The notes under the pieces are model-generated. The model did no database searches, was not told the DNA's origin, and worked only from the letters and a program-made list of their open reading frames with translations. Made by a program: the position numbers and the translations under genes. Shown here piece after piece: positions 34,815 to 44,277 of a stretch of DNA of 64,000 nucleotides. Position 1 is the first letter of the stretch, and each line of letters opens with the position of its first letter. Origin of the DNA: Axinella damicornis (taxonomy: Eukaryota; Porifera; Demospongiae; Axinellida; Axinellidae); contig OZ007511.1 in assembly GCA_963931865.1 (NCBI GenBank), positions 7,620,344 to 7,684,343 of the forward strand, written 5' to 3'.

Positions 34815-34920
34815 ATGGAGGCATTGGCTGCAAAACTCACTACCTGGCGAATAAAATTCACTCATCTGAAGGTTTCCGCAGAAAATAATCCGGCCATCCC
34901 TTCAGATGCACTTGTTGACA
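34815..34920 (+). CDS. Small two-exon gene, exon 1
   Basis: Starts at ATG (context TGCCATGG) and codes 35 residues plus one base (MEALAAKLTTWRIKFTHLKV at the start). The proposed donor is ACA/GTGATG and the intron is only 46 bp, ending CCTCACAG at 34966. The donor is weak; the frame also stays open through it until TAA at 34948, which would give a 44-residue peptide. The spliced reading is preferred because it joins in phase to a long compositionally distinctive exon. Confidence 0.45.
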
Positions 34921-34966
34921 GTGATGGCCCTTTGTGCGCCAAATAACTGTACTGAGACCCTCACAG

Positions 34967-35157
34967 TTATTCAGCACTCTTCTCAGATCTTGGAATTGAA
35001 TGGGGTGTGCCGGCTACAAAGCTTGAAAAGAAAGAGAGAGTCTGACAGTCAGAGCAGCACAAACACGTCTCCGACACCGAAAAAAGTGTCTAGGACACCA
35101 AGACCTCCTATACCTGCAAAATGTACTTTTGACGATCTTGAAAAATATGATTGGTAA
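34967..35157 (+). CDS. Small two-exon gene, exon 2
   Basis: 191 nt ending TAA. Spliced to exon 1 it gives a 98-residue protein. It begins with a likely helix (IIQHSSQILELNGVCRLQSL), then a basic, serine-rich, NLS-like stretch (KRKRESDSQ, TPKKVSRTPRPP) and ends with an aromatic/acidic tail (FDDLEKYDW). I do not recognise the family. Composition suggests a nuclear protein. Confidence 0.5.
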
Positions 35158-36502
35158 TTTCTACAATACGAGTTATGTACATACATTGCTAACCCAAGCC
35201 CCTGTTTTGTTGTATTTTTCTTGTGTTACGAGATCATTCGGTACATCGCTAGAGAGATAATGATTCATTCATTGTGTTATTGTTCAGTGAACCTCCCGAT
35301 ACATTTTACAACATACTGGAATGCAGCCAGAACGAAACAAAAACCACTGCCCAAGATTAGAAGTACATCGCTAACCCAAACTATTTTGTTGTGTTGATTA
35401 TAGCTGTAAAGTGCTATTTGTGAAGTACATTTCCAACCGAAACCCCTATTTTGATTATTCAGCTGTAAAGTGCTATGTATTGTCCAAACCTGAGCAGGTG
35501 TCACTGTTCTGTGTCACTATAACTTGTTCCCCTGCACAATGTCCCAGATGCTGTGGGTAGTGAGGGTGTGAGCAGGAGGGGGAAGTATGAGGAGGGAGGG
35601 GAGGGAAGGGAGTGTGTATAGAGAGGGAGAGGAGAGGGTGTTTGTGGAGGGTTGATCATGAGACCACATTTACGACATCTCTGAGAAGAGGGTTCTGTTT
35701 GGGAAGGGGGATATGAAATGGTCACTTTCAAAGATTTGTCCTCCCCGATACACTAGCTGAAAACATTTCTTAGCTACCCCTAAGTCAGGGGTGCAACAAT
35801 ATGGAACTTAGTCGATATTGTCTGATACCGGGCCTGCAAAAAAAGTTTAACTTACCAAGGATGTCACAGACCTGAGAGCGACAGATTGGCGATTAATGTA
35901 GATGGGACAAAGAACGCGGTAGAGGAACGTTATTTGGAATTTGTGTTGTTTGATCACAGAATGTGCGTGTATGTATATGTTGTGTGTGGGTGTGGGTGTG
36001 TGTGCATTTGAGAAGGTTTTCCCAGGCTCTCGACTCCGGGAGGAGAGGCAGGTTTTGAGGAGAGCCTGGTACCGTGGCTATGTTGGGGGTGAGTGTGTGT
36101 GCATTTGACAATGTGTTGGTGAAATAATAATTATGACTGTACGTATGTGTGTGTAAGGTGAATATGTATGTGTGTGTTGTGTGTACGTGTGCATGAGGGT
36201 CGGAACGACCATGCAGCAATAACAGGATATGGGAAGTGGACTACTCAACTCGCCCCACATTCCATAAATGCCTTTTTCAGCCCTTTTCAGAAGCTAATCC
36301 GTTATTGTTACTTGCTTAGCCAGCTGAAGTGTCTTTCCTTGTGGTCAAAGGTCATGTGCATATTTCAATGAGAAGGGCATTATAGTGCAGAAATTTTATT
36401 ATGCTTATCTGAACTCGAACCCAATTGGGTTAATGTTTATGCATGCCTAGTCTGATCCCTGTGAATGTTGTTAGTTCGAATTCCCTCAATTGGTGTGTGC
36501 AT
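35158..36502. other. No recognisable gene
   Basis: Holds a purine-rich patch (35575-35640), a TG-rich stretch (35960-36200) interrupted at 36003-36072 by CCCAGGCTCTC...GAGAGCCTGG, a small CCCAGGC-type inverted pair, and short frames without domains. Confidence 0.5.
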
Positions 36503-36597
36503 TAGCCTCGTTCCCAGGCCTTCCACACCTCCAGCTTTTGATCGCTTCCTGGAAGCGATCAAAAGCTGGAGGTGTGGAAGGCCTGGGAACGAGGCTA
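36503..36597. mobile_element. CTCGTTCCCAGG-type hairpin, 95 bp, 8-bp target duplication
   Basis: Virtually perfect palindrome from TAGCCTCGTTCCCAGGCC to its complement; the stem centre is GCGATC-free loop CCTGG. The direct repeat GTGTGCAT flanks both sides. A near-identical copy lies 0.95 kb away at 37454. Confidence 0.9.
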
Positions 36598-37169
36598 GTG
36601 TGCATGGGAAGAAACCACAGCATGGCGTGCACATGCATACACCACAGAAACTAACACTTACAACAATTAACCCAAAACATAATTCACAGATTAGGCATGC
36701 ATAAAACAATACAACATAATTGAGCAAATATGCTACACTTTGCTGACTTGAGGAAAGCCAAGAGCCATGCATGTGAAAGCTAAGCACTTATGCTATTTTG
36801 GCTGATCAGCTTCTGTCCTCGTGTACTCCAAGCTGCTTGGAATGACTACCTGTAAATTAGTCGTGTGTATGTCTTGGAAGCATGCACACATGTATGACAG
36901 ACAACCTCTTCCTTCCACCATGGAGCTAAGGGATCACTCTTGGAGTATACAGGAATGATCGGGGAAATGATAAATGCATGGGAAATGCATGACACGGGAA
37001 GACATGAGACCAGTGTCCTAGAGATATAGAATACAGATCTCTGATTGGTCACAACGGTGTATCACTTCTGGAGTGACAATCTAGCTGTTTCCGGTCAAAG
37101 AGTACAGATTCGAGGAGGGATTGCAATAATATTATAGCGAACTATTTCCGATCACTGAACAAAATTAAT

Positions 37170-37326
37170 GTTGAATTTCCTATAATACTTGTGTCCTACT
37201 TGCAGTGGAGGTAATGTTTCATACACCCCGCAGGATAGAGCCGAATTTCATGCGCCTGATATAATATAGGTGTATATAATATGAAACATCACCTCCACTG
37301 CAAGTAGGTCGCATAGGAAATTCAAC
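37170..37326. mobile_element. TIR element GTTGAATTTCCTAT
   Basis: 157 bp with inverted ends GTTGAATTTCCTAT / ATAGGAAATTCAAC and further inverted matches inward (CTACTTGCAGTGGAGG / CCTCCACTGCAAGTAG). Non-coding, probably a hairpin MITE of a different family from the others. Confidence 0.8.
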
Positions 37327-37453
37327 TTATCATCCATGCAGTGCATGGATTAATTATTGTGCTCATGACATTGTATTGATCTTACAGGCCTTGCCATAGG
37401 GACTATATACAGTGATGATGGGTCATCTGCAGGAATAGTCTCGTGACCATGCA

Positions 37454-37553
37454 TAGCCTCGTTCCCAGGCCTTCCACACCTCCAGCTTTTGATCGCTTCC
37501 AGTACTGGAAGTGATCAAAAGCTGGAGGTGTGGAAGGCCTGGGAACGAGGCTA
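37454..37553. mobile_element. CTCGTTCCCAGG-type hairpin, 100 bp
   Basis: Same stem as the copy at 36503-36597, with the centre AGTACT instead. Flanks ACCATGCA and GCCATGCA match at 7 of 8 positions, taken as a slightly altered target duplication. Confidence 0.9.
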
Positions 37554-37843
37554 GCCATGCATGCATGCATGCAGACGTTGTCCCCCATGACACACACACA
37601 CACATCAGTGCCTCATCATTTGACTTCGTGCACGTCCGAATGAAGACTGAGATGACGATTGGGAATAGGCCCATAAGCGAGCAGTAAATACATGCAGCAA
37701 GTCAATGAGCTGCTGGGTCCTGTAGAGTAAAATTCTGTTGCAAATTTCAAACCATAATTATGTACACCACAATCATACGTACAATCTTTCTAATAGATTA
37801 TGTGCACCTGTTTTATGCTAGGCCTATAATGCCATGACATGAG

Positions 37844-38149
37844 TCAGGTTCCGCCTCCCAGGGGGATCCCCCTCCGTGGTACATAGGGGGACGTTCTATC
37901 AACCATGCGGATGCAGTCGATGATGGGACACACGCTCACACAAAGAGTACACCCAGTACAATCAGGAGTGACATGGGGGAGATGGGTCTCTGGGTCAAAG
38001 GTGATAGCTTGGTAGCCCGAATCATTGCACACCATGTAGCATTTGCCACAGTTGATGCACATGTCTTCGTCAATCACCGCCACCGCCTGCTGCGTGTTGT
38101 CCAGGTCATTGTAGGCCCCGATTCGTGGGAGGGCTTGGCCTATCACCTC
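37844..38149 (-). CDS. DPYD: DPYD-like last exon (C-terminal 2x[4Fe-4S])
   Basis: 306 nt from acceptor TGTGTAG to the stop at 37844. Contains both complete cluster motifs, [11 protein letters not shown] and [11 protein letters not shown] (each C-x2-C-x2-C-x3-C), as in the ferredoxin-like C-terminal domain that hands electrons to FMN. Ends [11 protein letters not shown]. Starts [11 protein letters not shown], which follows PIPTVK of the previous exon as in known family members. Confidence 0.92.
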   Translation of the reverse strand, partial: EVIGQALPRIGAYNDLDNTQQAVAVIDEDMCINCGKCYMVCNDSGYQAITFDPETHLPHVTPDCTGCTLCVSVCPIIDCIRMVDRTSPYVPRRGIPLGGGT

Positions 38150-38352
38150 CTACACAGGAAGAAACCATTCAGTATATATCATCTACATTCTCAGTTAGTT
38201 AATAGCGTATAATTTTATGTACAGTAGTACACAGAGCAATATTATTACTGCACATCTCAGTAAACTATTGGCATACATCTCAGGAAACTAGAGTGTACAA
38301 TACATTATACTGCAATACAGATCTAGAACTCCAGTGGGAAGTTGATCCTCAC

Positions 38353-38495
38353 CTTGACAGTGGGAATAGGTTTGGTGGGTCTGAAGGGGGGTCGGTGGAC
38401 CTCTGGCATCTGCTCCTGGAGGAGGTTGGTCCTCCTCTTGTATGAGCAATTCTCTCTTCCTTCTCCCGAAGGTAGGGGCCGAATTCAGGGAGGGC
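38353..38495 (-). pseudogene. DPYD: DPYD-like exon with one-base deletion
   Basis: 143 nt between acceptor TTCCCCCAG and donor GTGAGG; 144 would keep phase 0. The first half reads ALPEFGPYLREKEERIAHT and the second half, in another frame, RTNLLQEQMPEVHRPPFRPT followed by KPIPTVK. Both halves fit the family, so one base is missing near 38430-38440 (AGAGGAGGACC). Could be an assembly indel or a true lesion. Confidence 0.8.
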
Positions 38496-38901
38496 CTGGG
38501 GGAAGGTGGTGGAGGATGTTACTGCTGGGCGATATTCATATTGATTATATTATTGTGAACTTAATATTGCCGATACATTGATATATTGGGTAGTGGGTTG
38601 GATTGGTATCCAGTAGCATACGGTTCACACAACTGTACCAAAACTGGAACAGCGCATGTGAAAGATATGCGCTCAATAATTGCCACATGGATTCGATATC
38701 GGTTTAAAACGATAAGTAAGCTGTATTGATATTGATCGATATTGGGTACATAGATGGAAGATATATTGCAAAATCGATATATTGTCCCAGCTCTAGATGG
38801 TAGGGAGGGTAGTATTGGAAAATGGGTGCATGCACGTGTGCAGAGTATGTGGTATACTAGGCACACATTTGATGTCCAACAGGAGTCGTTACTAATCCCA
38901 C

Positions 38902-39003
38902 CTTTCCGATGATCTCCTTGAGCTTTGGGGTGATGGTCTTGCCCTTGTGGTGTTTGGCGGTTGGTGGGCTCTGTCCGTCCCACTCCGACAGCTCCTTTAC
39001 ACC
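38902..39003 (-). CDS. DPYD: DPYD-like exon (linker after FMN domain)
   Basis: 102 nt, phase 0/0, 34 codons: GVKELSEWDGQSPPTAKHHK then GKTITPKLKEIIGK. Matches the family segment after the FMN barrel (DWDGQSPxTxxHxKGK). The acceptor lies directly against a long GGGA repeat. Confidence 0.88.
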
Positions 39004-39130
39004 CTAGAGGGAGGGAGGGAGGGAGAGAGAGAGGGGGAGGGAGGGAGGGAGGGAGGGAGGGAGAGAGAGGGAGGGAGGGAGGGAGGGAGGGAGGGAGGGA
39101 GGGAGGGAGGGAGGGAGGGAGGGAGGGAGA
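39004..39130 (+). repeat. (GGGA)n / (GAGGG)n tract in DPYD-like intron
   Basis: About 125 bp of GGGAGGGA with GAGA interruptions, starting right at the acceptor of the exon at 38902-39003. This is where about 205 residues of coding sequence are missing. Confidence 0.95.
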
Positions 39131-39250
39131 GGAATGAAGGAGGGTAATGGAGGTGGGTAGGGTGGATGGCAAGGTGAAAAATAAAAAACACATCTGTCTT
39201 CATTCACTGGCAATCGTGTATCAATTGCGGTCCCAAAGTGGTGTACACAC

Positions 39251-39415
39251 CTTATTTGGAAAATCTCTCCTGAGTTCCTTGACACTCTGCAGCCAGTAGG
39301 CTGCTGTTTTCTCACTGAGCAACTCAATGTTCAGGAAAGAGCCCTACCCGGGGCCAAAGATGTGCCCAGAAGTGGTTCCACGGACAATACGGGGAGACAC
39401 ATTGACGGTCATGTC
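39251..39415 (-). pseudogene. DPYD: DPYD-like exon with in-frame TAG
   Basis: 165 nt, acceptor CATTCCAG and donor GTGTGT, phase 0/0, 55 codons, the same length as the corresponding family segment. Reads DMTVNVSPRIVRGTTSG, HIFGPG, stop, [31 protein letters not shown]. The stop (TAG, 39344-39346) replaces a position that is glutamine (CAG) in the human enzyme, consistent with a C-to-T change. No splice site can skip it without losing the exon. Confidence 0.85.
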
Positions 39416-39504
39416 CTGGAATGGAATTAGGACAAGCAATATGAGTGCAGGGTGCAGTGGATTCAGAGATTGAGTGAAATGGAATGGAATCAGATTATAT
39501 AGAA

Positions 39505-39783
39505 TGAGGTGAGTGTGGAGTGAGTATGTATTAAGTGTGGGCATGTACGTGTGTAGTTGTGTGGAGTGAGTGTGTGTGTGTGTGTGTGTGGAGTGAGTAT
39601 TGGTGTGTATGTGTGTGTACATGTGAGTGGTGTGTGTATGTGAGTGGTGTGTGTGTACATGTATGTGTATAGTTGTGTGTGTGGAGTGAGTGTGTGTGTG
39701 AGTGTGTGTGTGTGCGAGTGTGTATGTGCATGTGTATATAGGAGTATGTGTGTGAGTATGTGTGCATGTAGTGTGTATGAGTG
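39505..39783 (+). repeat. (GT)n-rich microsatellite in DPYD-like intron
   Basis: Irregular GTGTGT/GAGTGTGT stretch. About 72 residues expected between the flanking exons are missing across this intron. Confidence 0.95.
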
Positions 39784-39862
39784 TGGGAGGAGGGGGAGGT
39801 GAAGTGACTTATTCAAGGGTCAAGGACCCACTAATCATGCATGACACCATCATCCTACACAC

Positions 39863-40047
39863 CTGCAAGTACTCGTGCATGTACCACGCTGCTTGCTTCC
39901 CGTCATTGACAGACTCCACAGTGGTCGTGGCCTGTCCCCCACAGTCCCCGCCACAGAAGACATTGGGCTCACTGGTGCACATTGTCTCTGAGTTGACCTC
40001 CAGGTAGCCCCAACTAGTGAACCGCAGTGGCTCCAATGCTTTCACCA
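39863..40047 (-). CDS. DPYD: DPYD-like exon (end of NADPH/FAD domains)
   Basis: 185 nt, phase 1 in and 0 out, acceptor ATTGTCAG and donor GTGTGT. Reads [18 protein letters not shown] then [20 protein letters not shown], matching the conserved [15 protein letters not shown] block. One change at a usually conserved site: CGGDCGG where human has AGGDVVG. Confidence 0.9.
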
Positions 40048-40125
40048 CTGACAATGTGGGGAAAGGTACCGGTGGAGGAGGGGGGAGATAGAGGGGAGGG
40101 GGTAGGGGGACAAGGAGAAGGGGGA

Positions 40126-40147
40126 GGGGGGGGGGGGGGGGGGGGGG
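40126..40147 (+). repeat. Poly-G run (22) within a G-rich tract
   Basis: Lies in a 40080-40195 GGGGGA-rich tract inside a DPYD-like intron. Confidence 0.95.
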
Positions 40148-40235
40148 AGGGGGGGACAGGGGGAGGGGGGGACAGGGGGAGGGGGGGAGGGAAATTCTTA
40201 TACCAACAGCACACAAAGGTGAATGGCTGACTAAC

Positions 40236-40335
40236 CGTCTGTGTCAGTGAGCTGTGAACCAAATGCAGAAATAACGTAGTTGGCCTTCAGTCGCACTGTC
40301 TGCTCCTCATCCACCACCCACTTCCCATCCTCGGT
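40236..40335 (-). CDS. DPYD: DPYD-like exon
   Basis: 100 nt, phase 0 in and 1 out, acceptor CCTCTAG and donor GTTAGT. Reads [20 protein letters not shown] then [13 protein letters not shown]. Matches the family block with VISAFGS. Confidence 0.9.
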
Positions 40336-40416
40336 CTAGAGGTCAAAGTTCAAAGGTCAAAAACAAAAAGCCTTCACTGTATTATGAGACTAAGATACGG
40401 TAATATGGTAAGACAC

Positions 40417-40527
40417 CTGTTCTGTTCTGTAGAACTCGACAGCGGAGATCTTGCCTCCCCTCTGAATGACTTTCCTGGGAGTCATGAATGGCAGGAACTC
40501 GCACATTTCCTCACGAGCCAACTCCAT
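40417..40527 (-). CDS. DPYD: DPYD-like exon
   Basis: 111 nt, phase 0/0, acceptor TGAACAG and donor GTGTCT. Reads [20 protein letters not shown] then [17 protein letters not shown]. Matches the family block ELAxEExCEFLPFxxPRKV. Confidence 0.92.
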
Positions 40528-40661
40528 CTGTTCAGGCAGAGGTATACTGAGGTATATACACAGATATGCAGAGGTATACTGACATAAATGCAGAAGTATA
40601 CTCATGCAGTTACAGTGAGGTATGCAGAGGTATACTGATGTATATCCAGAAGTATACTGAC

Positions 40662-40834
40662 CTCCTCAGGGACAGCCCTGATGTTAGTGAAGCCCTTTCT
40701 GAATACAACGAACACCTTTTTAGCACCACAGCGGAGGGCAGATGTGGCACAGTCAAAGGCCGTGTCTCCCGCACCAAGAACAATCGCTGTACCTCGCATC
40801 TCAGGAAGTGTAGTCTGTTTGCAAGAGCACATGC
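40662..40834 (-). CDS. DPYD: DPYD-like exon (NADPH-binding motif)
   Basis: 173 nt, phase 1 in and 0 out. Contains [20 protein letters not shown], the NADPH-binding GxGDTAxD motif, followed by [17 protein letters not shown]. Acceptor TCCTGTAG and donor GTCAGT. Confidence 0.95.
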
Positions 40835-40917
40835 CTACAGGAAACACAATATTCAGTGTCAAGTTGTCTGTCCATTCAACTGCCATACTGAGAGTAGATA
40901 CTATAGAAAGGGAGGAA

Positions 40918-40943
40918 GGGGGGGGGGGGGGGGGGGGGGGGGG
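40918..40943 (+). repeat. Poly-G run (26)
   Basis: Uninterrupted 26 G inside a GGAGGA-rich tract in a DPYD-like intron. Confidence 0.95.
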
Positions 40944-41024
40944 AGGAGGAGGAAGTGGGGAGGGAGGAGATAGAGAGAGGGAGGGATGGAGGAGGGAGGG
41001 AGGAGGGAGGGAGCACTTCATTAC

Positions 41025-41223
41025 CCGGCTTGCTGGCCATAGCAACTACTGGCAGGAAGTCCTTGGAAGTGTAGAATCCATTCTCACTTGTCAGTCTCTC
41101 AAATGTGGGCACCACTTTTGGTTCAGGCAGGCCAATCCCAATGAAGATGGCCTCGTACCCATCTGCTAGCAACCCCTTCACTGTGAATCCCCCCTCCCCA
41201 CCTAAACCTCGACCAAGCTCAAC
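41025..41223 (-). CDS. DPYD: DPYD-like exon (FAD domain)
   Basis: 199 nt, phase 0 in and 1 out. Reads [19 protein letters not shown], then [13 protein letters not shown] and [13 protein letters not shown], all conserved family blocks. Acceptor TTTCTCCAG and donor GTAATG. Confidence 0.93.
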
Positions 41224-41486
41224 CTGGAGAAACAGAGTTGAGAGTTGTGTGACTTGCTTGGATGTTGGATGTGGAGGTGTACTTTCTCTTGTAGGTGTAG
41301 TTAGGAACAGCACCATACAATACATCACATAGTGGTCATGTGACTGTCATGTGACACACTTGGATGCCATACGATTGTGTGGTTTAGGAATAACACGAAT
41401 AGCACAATACAATAAGTATAACACATGCACAGTTGCCATATGACTGTCATGTGAGCCTGACACTGATGTCATATGATCATGTGGTA

Positions 41487-41806
41487 CAGGAAATTGCAAC
41501 GTTCTTGCACAATCCGAGTGCCAAGCGCGACTGCTAAATCAGCACTGACCATATACGGGTATAGACTCTAAATTCAAATTTGCCCCGCGTAGACCGACCG
41601 GCAATACCTGCACGGTCACAGAACTCCGGCCAGAACGGTTCAGTGATCCAGACGCTGTAGCAACCTGTGTCACGGGGTGGATAAACACATTCTGAGGTTG
41701 TTCCATGATGACTCAGCGCACGCTTTCTGTGTAAGCAGCATATGTACGCATGCGCAAATCTCGGACCTCAGGATGTCAGATTGTGCAAGAACGTCGCAAT
41801 TTCCTG
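41487..41806. mobile_element. TA-flanked MITE, CAGGAAATTGC family, copy 1
   Basis: 320 bp with inverted ends CAGGAAATTGCAACGTTC / GACGTTGCAATTTCCTG-like and TA on both sides, as expected for Tc1/mariner-type insertion. The whole element is repeated in inverted orientation at 49602-49910 with the same interior (for example GATCCAGACGCTGT / ACAGCGTCTGGATC). No transposase. Sits in a DPYD-like intron. Confidence 0.9.
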
Positions 41807-41983
41807 TATAGCACAAGGTGTCATATGACTGTCATGTGACACTCTGATGTCATATGATTGTTTGGTTTAGGAATAACACAAGACAATTAATACATCAACA
41901 GTAGTCATATGATTGTCATGCAACACACTCAGATAAGGAGTAGAACACAATACAATCACCACACAGTTGTCATGTACATGTAC

Positions 41984-42065
41984 CTTCACTCCCAGGTCTT
42001 TCATCAAGTCAACCTCAAATGACACAACATCGTATGGTAGGCGGTACTGAGGAATTTCAGATGAA
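41984..42065 (-). CDS. DPYD: DPYD-like exon (FAD domain)
   Basis: 82 nt, phase 2 in and 0 out. Reads [20 protein letters not shown] then MKDLGVK. Acceptor TTCCTGCAG and donor GTACAT. Confidence 0.93.
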
Positions 42066-42135
42066 CTGCAGGAAACCAAACAGGGCCAGCTCACTATAAC
42101 ATCCGGACACCAGACAATCAAATAGTGCATGTAGT

Positions 42136-42249
42136 AGCCTTGTTCCCAGGCTCCCCCAGCGTGCGCGGTGACGAAAAAATTCCTGTACACTCAGCAACAA
42201 AAATATTTTCCATCGCTGCGCGCACAGGGGGAGCCTGGGAACGAGGCTA
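42136..42249. mobile_element. CTCGTTCCCAGG-type MITE, 114 bp, in DPYD-like intron
   Basis: Ends TAGCCTTGTTCCCAGGCTCC and GGAGCCTGGGAACGAGGCTA, with further inverted matches (CCCAGCGTGCGCGG / CGCTGCGCGCAC region). No target-site duplication recognised. Confidence 0.85.
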
Positions 42250-42539
42250 ATACTACATGTAAATAGCATAGTGCATGTGCCAGGGCAGAGTTTACATTAT
42301 GTCCGCACATTGATTTGCACTGCTGCCAGCTTTTTGATATGGTACACAAGCTAATGTATGTATTCACAAGTGTCTGATGATGCCCAAGACATGCAAAACT
42401 ATGCAGCCTGGTCTTGGTACGGCTGGACGATCAAGATGGGATATCGCCTTCAGCCGGCAGCTCATAATTATATTATAAGTTCCTGATGTTGTATATCATG
42501 ATATAGTAGACGTATTGGCAACATGAAACCAATACATCC

Positions 42540-42686
42540 TAGCCCATCTGACCCCATAGGCCACTGACCCCATCAGCCGCTGACCCCATCAGCCGCTGAC
42601 CCCATCAGCCACTGACCCCATCAGCCGCTGACCCCATCAGCCGCTGACCCCATCTGCCGCTGACCCCATCAGCCGCTGACCTCATC
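42540..42686 (+). repeat. 16-bp minisatellite TGACCCCATCAGCCGC
   Basis: About nine head-to-tail copies with few changes, in a DPYD-like intron ending about 10 bp from the exon at 42697. Confidence 0.95.
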
Positions 42687-42696
42687 ATGTTCTGAC

Positions 42697-42809
42697 CTGA
42701 GTCCTCCAATGAAGTCATACTTCTCAAAGATTGTGACGTTCTGATAGCCGAGCCGTGCCAGGAATGTTGCACAACTGATGGACGCTGGACCGCATCCTAG
42801 CAAGGCAAC
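42697..42809 (-). CDS. DPYD: DPYD-like exon (FAD-binding loop)
   Basis: 113 nt, phase 0 in and 2 out. Reads [20 protein letters not shown] then [17 protein letters not shown]. The GxGPAS FAD-binding loop is intact (GCGPAS). Acceptor GTGATAG and donor GTCAGA. Confidence 0.94.
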
Positions 42810-42837
42810 CTATCACCAAGGAAGAGTTTTAGTGGGG

Positions 42838-43130
42838 AGAGGAGTGTGATGGGAGGAGGGAAGGAGGAGAAGGGGAGGAGGAGAAGGGGAGGAGGAGAAG
42901 GGGAGGAGGAGAAGGGGAGAGGAGGAGCAGGAGGGGAGGATGAGAAGGAGAGGAGGAGAGAAGGAGGATGAGAGGGGGGAAGGAGGATGAAGAGGGGGAA
43001 GGAGGAAGAGGGGGAAGGGAGGAGGAAGAGGGGGTAGGGAGGAGGAGGGGAGGGTGGAGGAGGAAGAGGGGGAAGGGAGGAGGAGGGGAGATGGGGAGGA
43101 AGAGGAGGGAGGGAGGAGGGGAGGACAACA
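42838..43130 (+). repeat. Purine-rich (GGAGGA/GAAGGGG)n tract
   Basis: About 290 bp almost wholly purine on the + strand in a DPYD-like intron. The complementary strand gives Pro/Ser open frames without meaning. Confidence 0.95.
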
Positions 43131-43153
43131 AAGAGAGTGGAGGAGTGGCCTAC

Positions 43154-43237
43154 CTTGGCAAGGTAGCTCTCGGGAAGCTCATCCAAAGGAGGCAGACTAG
43201 GGTCTCGTATTTGAGGAATCTTCATGTTCTTAAACAC
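43154..43237 (-). CDS. DPYD: DPYD-like exon
   Basis: 84 nt, phase 0/0. Reads VFKNMKIPQIRDPSLPPLDE then LPESYLAK. Matches the linker between the N-terminal Fe-S domain and the FAD domain. Acceptor TTCTGCAG and donor GTAGGC. Confidence 0.92.
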
Positions 43238-43309
43238 CTGCAGAACAAGAGGTTAGCTAGTTATTCATGTATCCAACTTTGCATTACATCATAGTACGTA
43301 TATGTATTG

Positions 43310-43450
43310 CATAGTAGTAGTCTCTGCATGTAGTACATGGTATAGTACATGGTACTGCATGGTAATGAATGGTACTGCATGGTACTGGTAGTACGTGGTA
43401 GTACACGCGTATGGTACTGCATGGTAGAACATGGTAATATGTGATATAGT
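43310..43450 (+). repeat. TGGTA(C/G)TGCA minisatellite
   Basis: Irregular head-to-tail copies of ATGGTACTGC-type words. Confidence 0.85.
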
Positions 43451-43746
43451 GCATCTTAGCTGGGGAGTGACTCTTCCACTGTGAGTTTGTGCTGAAGGTT
43501 GTAGCAAGTCACCCAGCCAGCACGGGATTTGTTTTCCCAGAAGTGACTGTTGATGGTGATCGTCATGCTCTCAAGTGAGTAATATGGTCAATAGCAAATT
43601 AACATGGAGCACTTGCTTCTTGCTCAAGTGTACTCTCCAAGGGAAAGCATATCATTCGATCACTTACGAATAGATTTTTTTCTACTGCCTTCAGGTTGTG
43701 CTACATGTACTTCACCTGCGAGTCCACCAACAGGAAAGTGGACTGA

Positions 43747-44277
43747 TTGAAAGAGATCAACTGGGCATACCCTGGGAGTCTACAAGGTGGACTAATGTGT
43801 AGCTTCACTGACAAAAAGGTCAGTGAGTTCATTCAGGCCAAGAAGCATTGGGATGGTCACCACAAAACGAAGAAAGCCGTATCCAGGGTCGGACGCCAGG
43901 AGAATGGATCCAGGGTCGGACGCCAGGAAAATGGATCCTGGGTCCTCAACAAAGTGGTTATTGTAGGCGTTAGTGGACAGCAGGTGAGCTTGGACACTAG
44001 CCCTTACATTTGGATAGGTCACCTCGTTGAGGGCCCAGGGATCGCCAAGTCTGGGGATGCAATCGCCATAGAGGAAGCAGTCAACGGTTGTCCAGAGCCA
44101 CTTGTACAGGCACTTCGCTCAATTTTGAAGCACAATTTCTTCCCAGGAATGCTGGTGCTCAGTAGCATTACCCAGGAGGACAAAGAGAGGGCGAGAAATG
44201 AGATAGAAGGAAAGCCTGTAAGAATAATGGAGGAGGAGGAAGGCCACAAAAGAATGGATGAGCCAAAGGCGGAGTAA
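43747..44277 (+). CDS. Unidentified 176-codon frame inside DPYD-like intron
   Basis: Open frame on the strand opposite to the DPYD-like gene. Contains a perfect in-frame 27-bp duplication at 43881-43934 (RVGRQENGS twice), a hydrophobic stretch (VVIVGVSGQQV) and a charged C-terminus (GKPVRIMEEEEGHKRM). No family recognised and no splice or promoter evidence. It could be a captured fragment, an element-derived frame, or chance. Confidence 0.25.
   Translation: MKEINWAYPGSLQGGLMCSFTDKKVSEFIQAKKHWDGHHKTKKAVSRVGRQENGSRVGRQENGSWVLNKVVIVGVSGQQVSLDTSPYIWIGHLVEGPGIAKSGDAIAIEEAVNGCPEPLVQALRSILKHNFFPGMLVLSSITQEDKERARNEIEGKPVRIMEEEEGHKRMDEPKAE

Noticed and set aside
38561..39327. Minus-strand Pro/Ser-rich frames over the GGGA tract
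   Set aside because: Composition artefact of the tract; the real coding block there is the DPYD-like exon at 38902-39003 in another frame.
42540..42686. CRISPR-like regular repeats
   Set aside because: Units are head-to-tail without unique spacers, and the window is eukaryotic; it is a minisatellite.
42797..43294. Pro/Ser-rich or Gly/Glu-rich frames
   Set aside because: Come from the purine-rich tract. Only the part at 43154-43237 on the minus strand is an exon.
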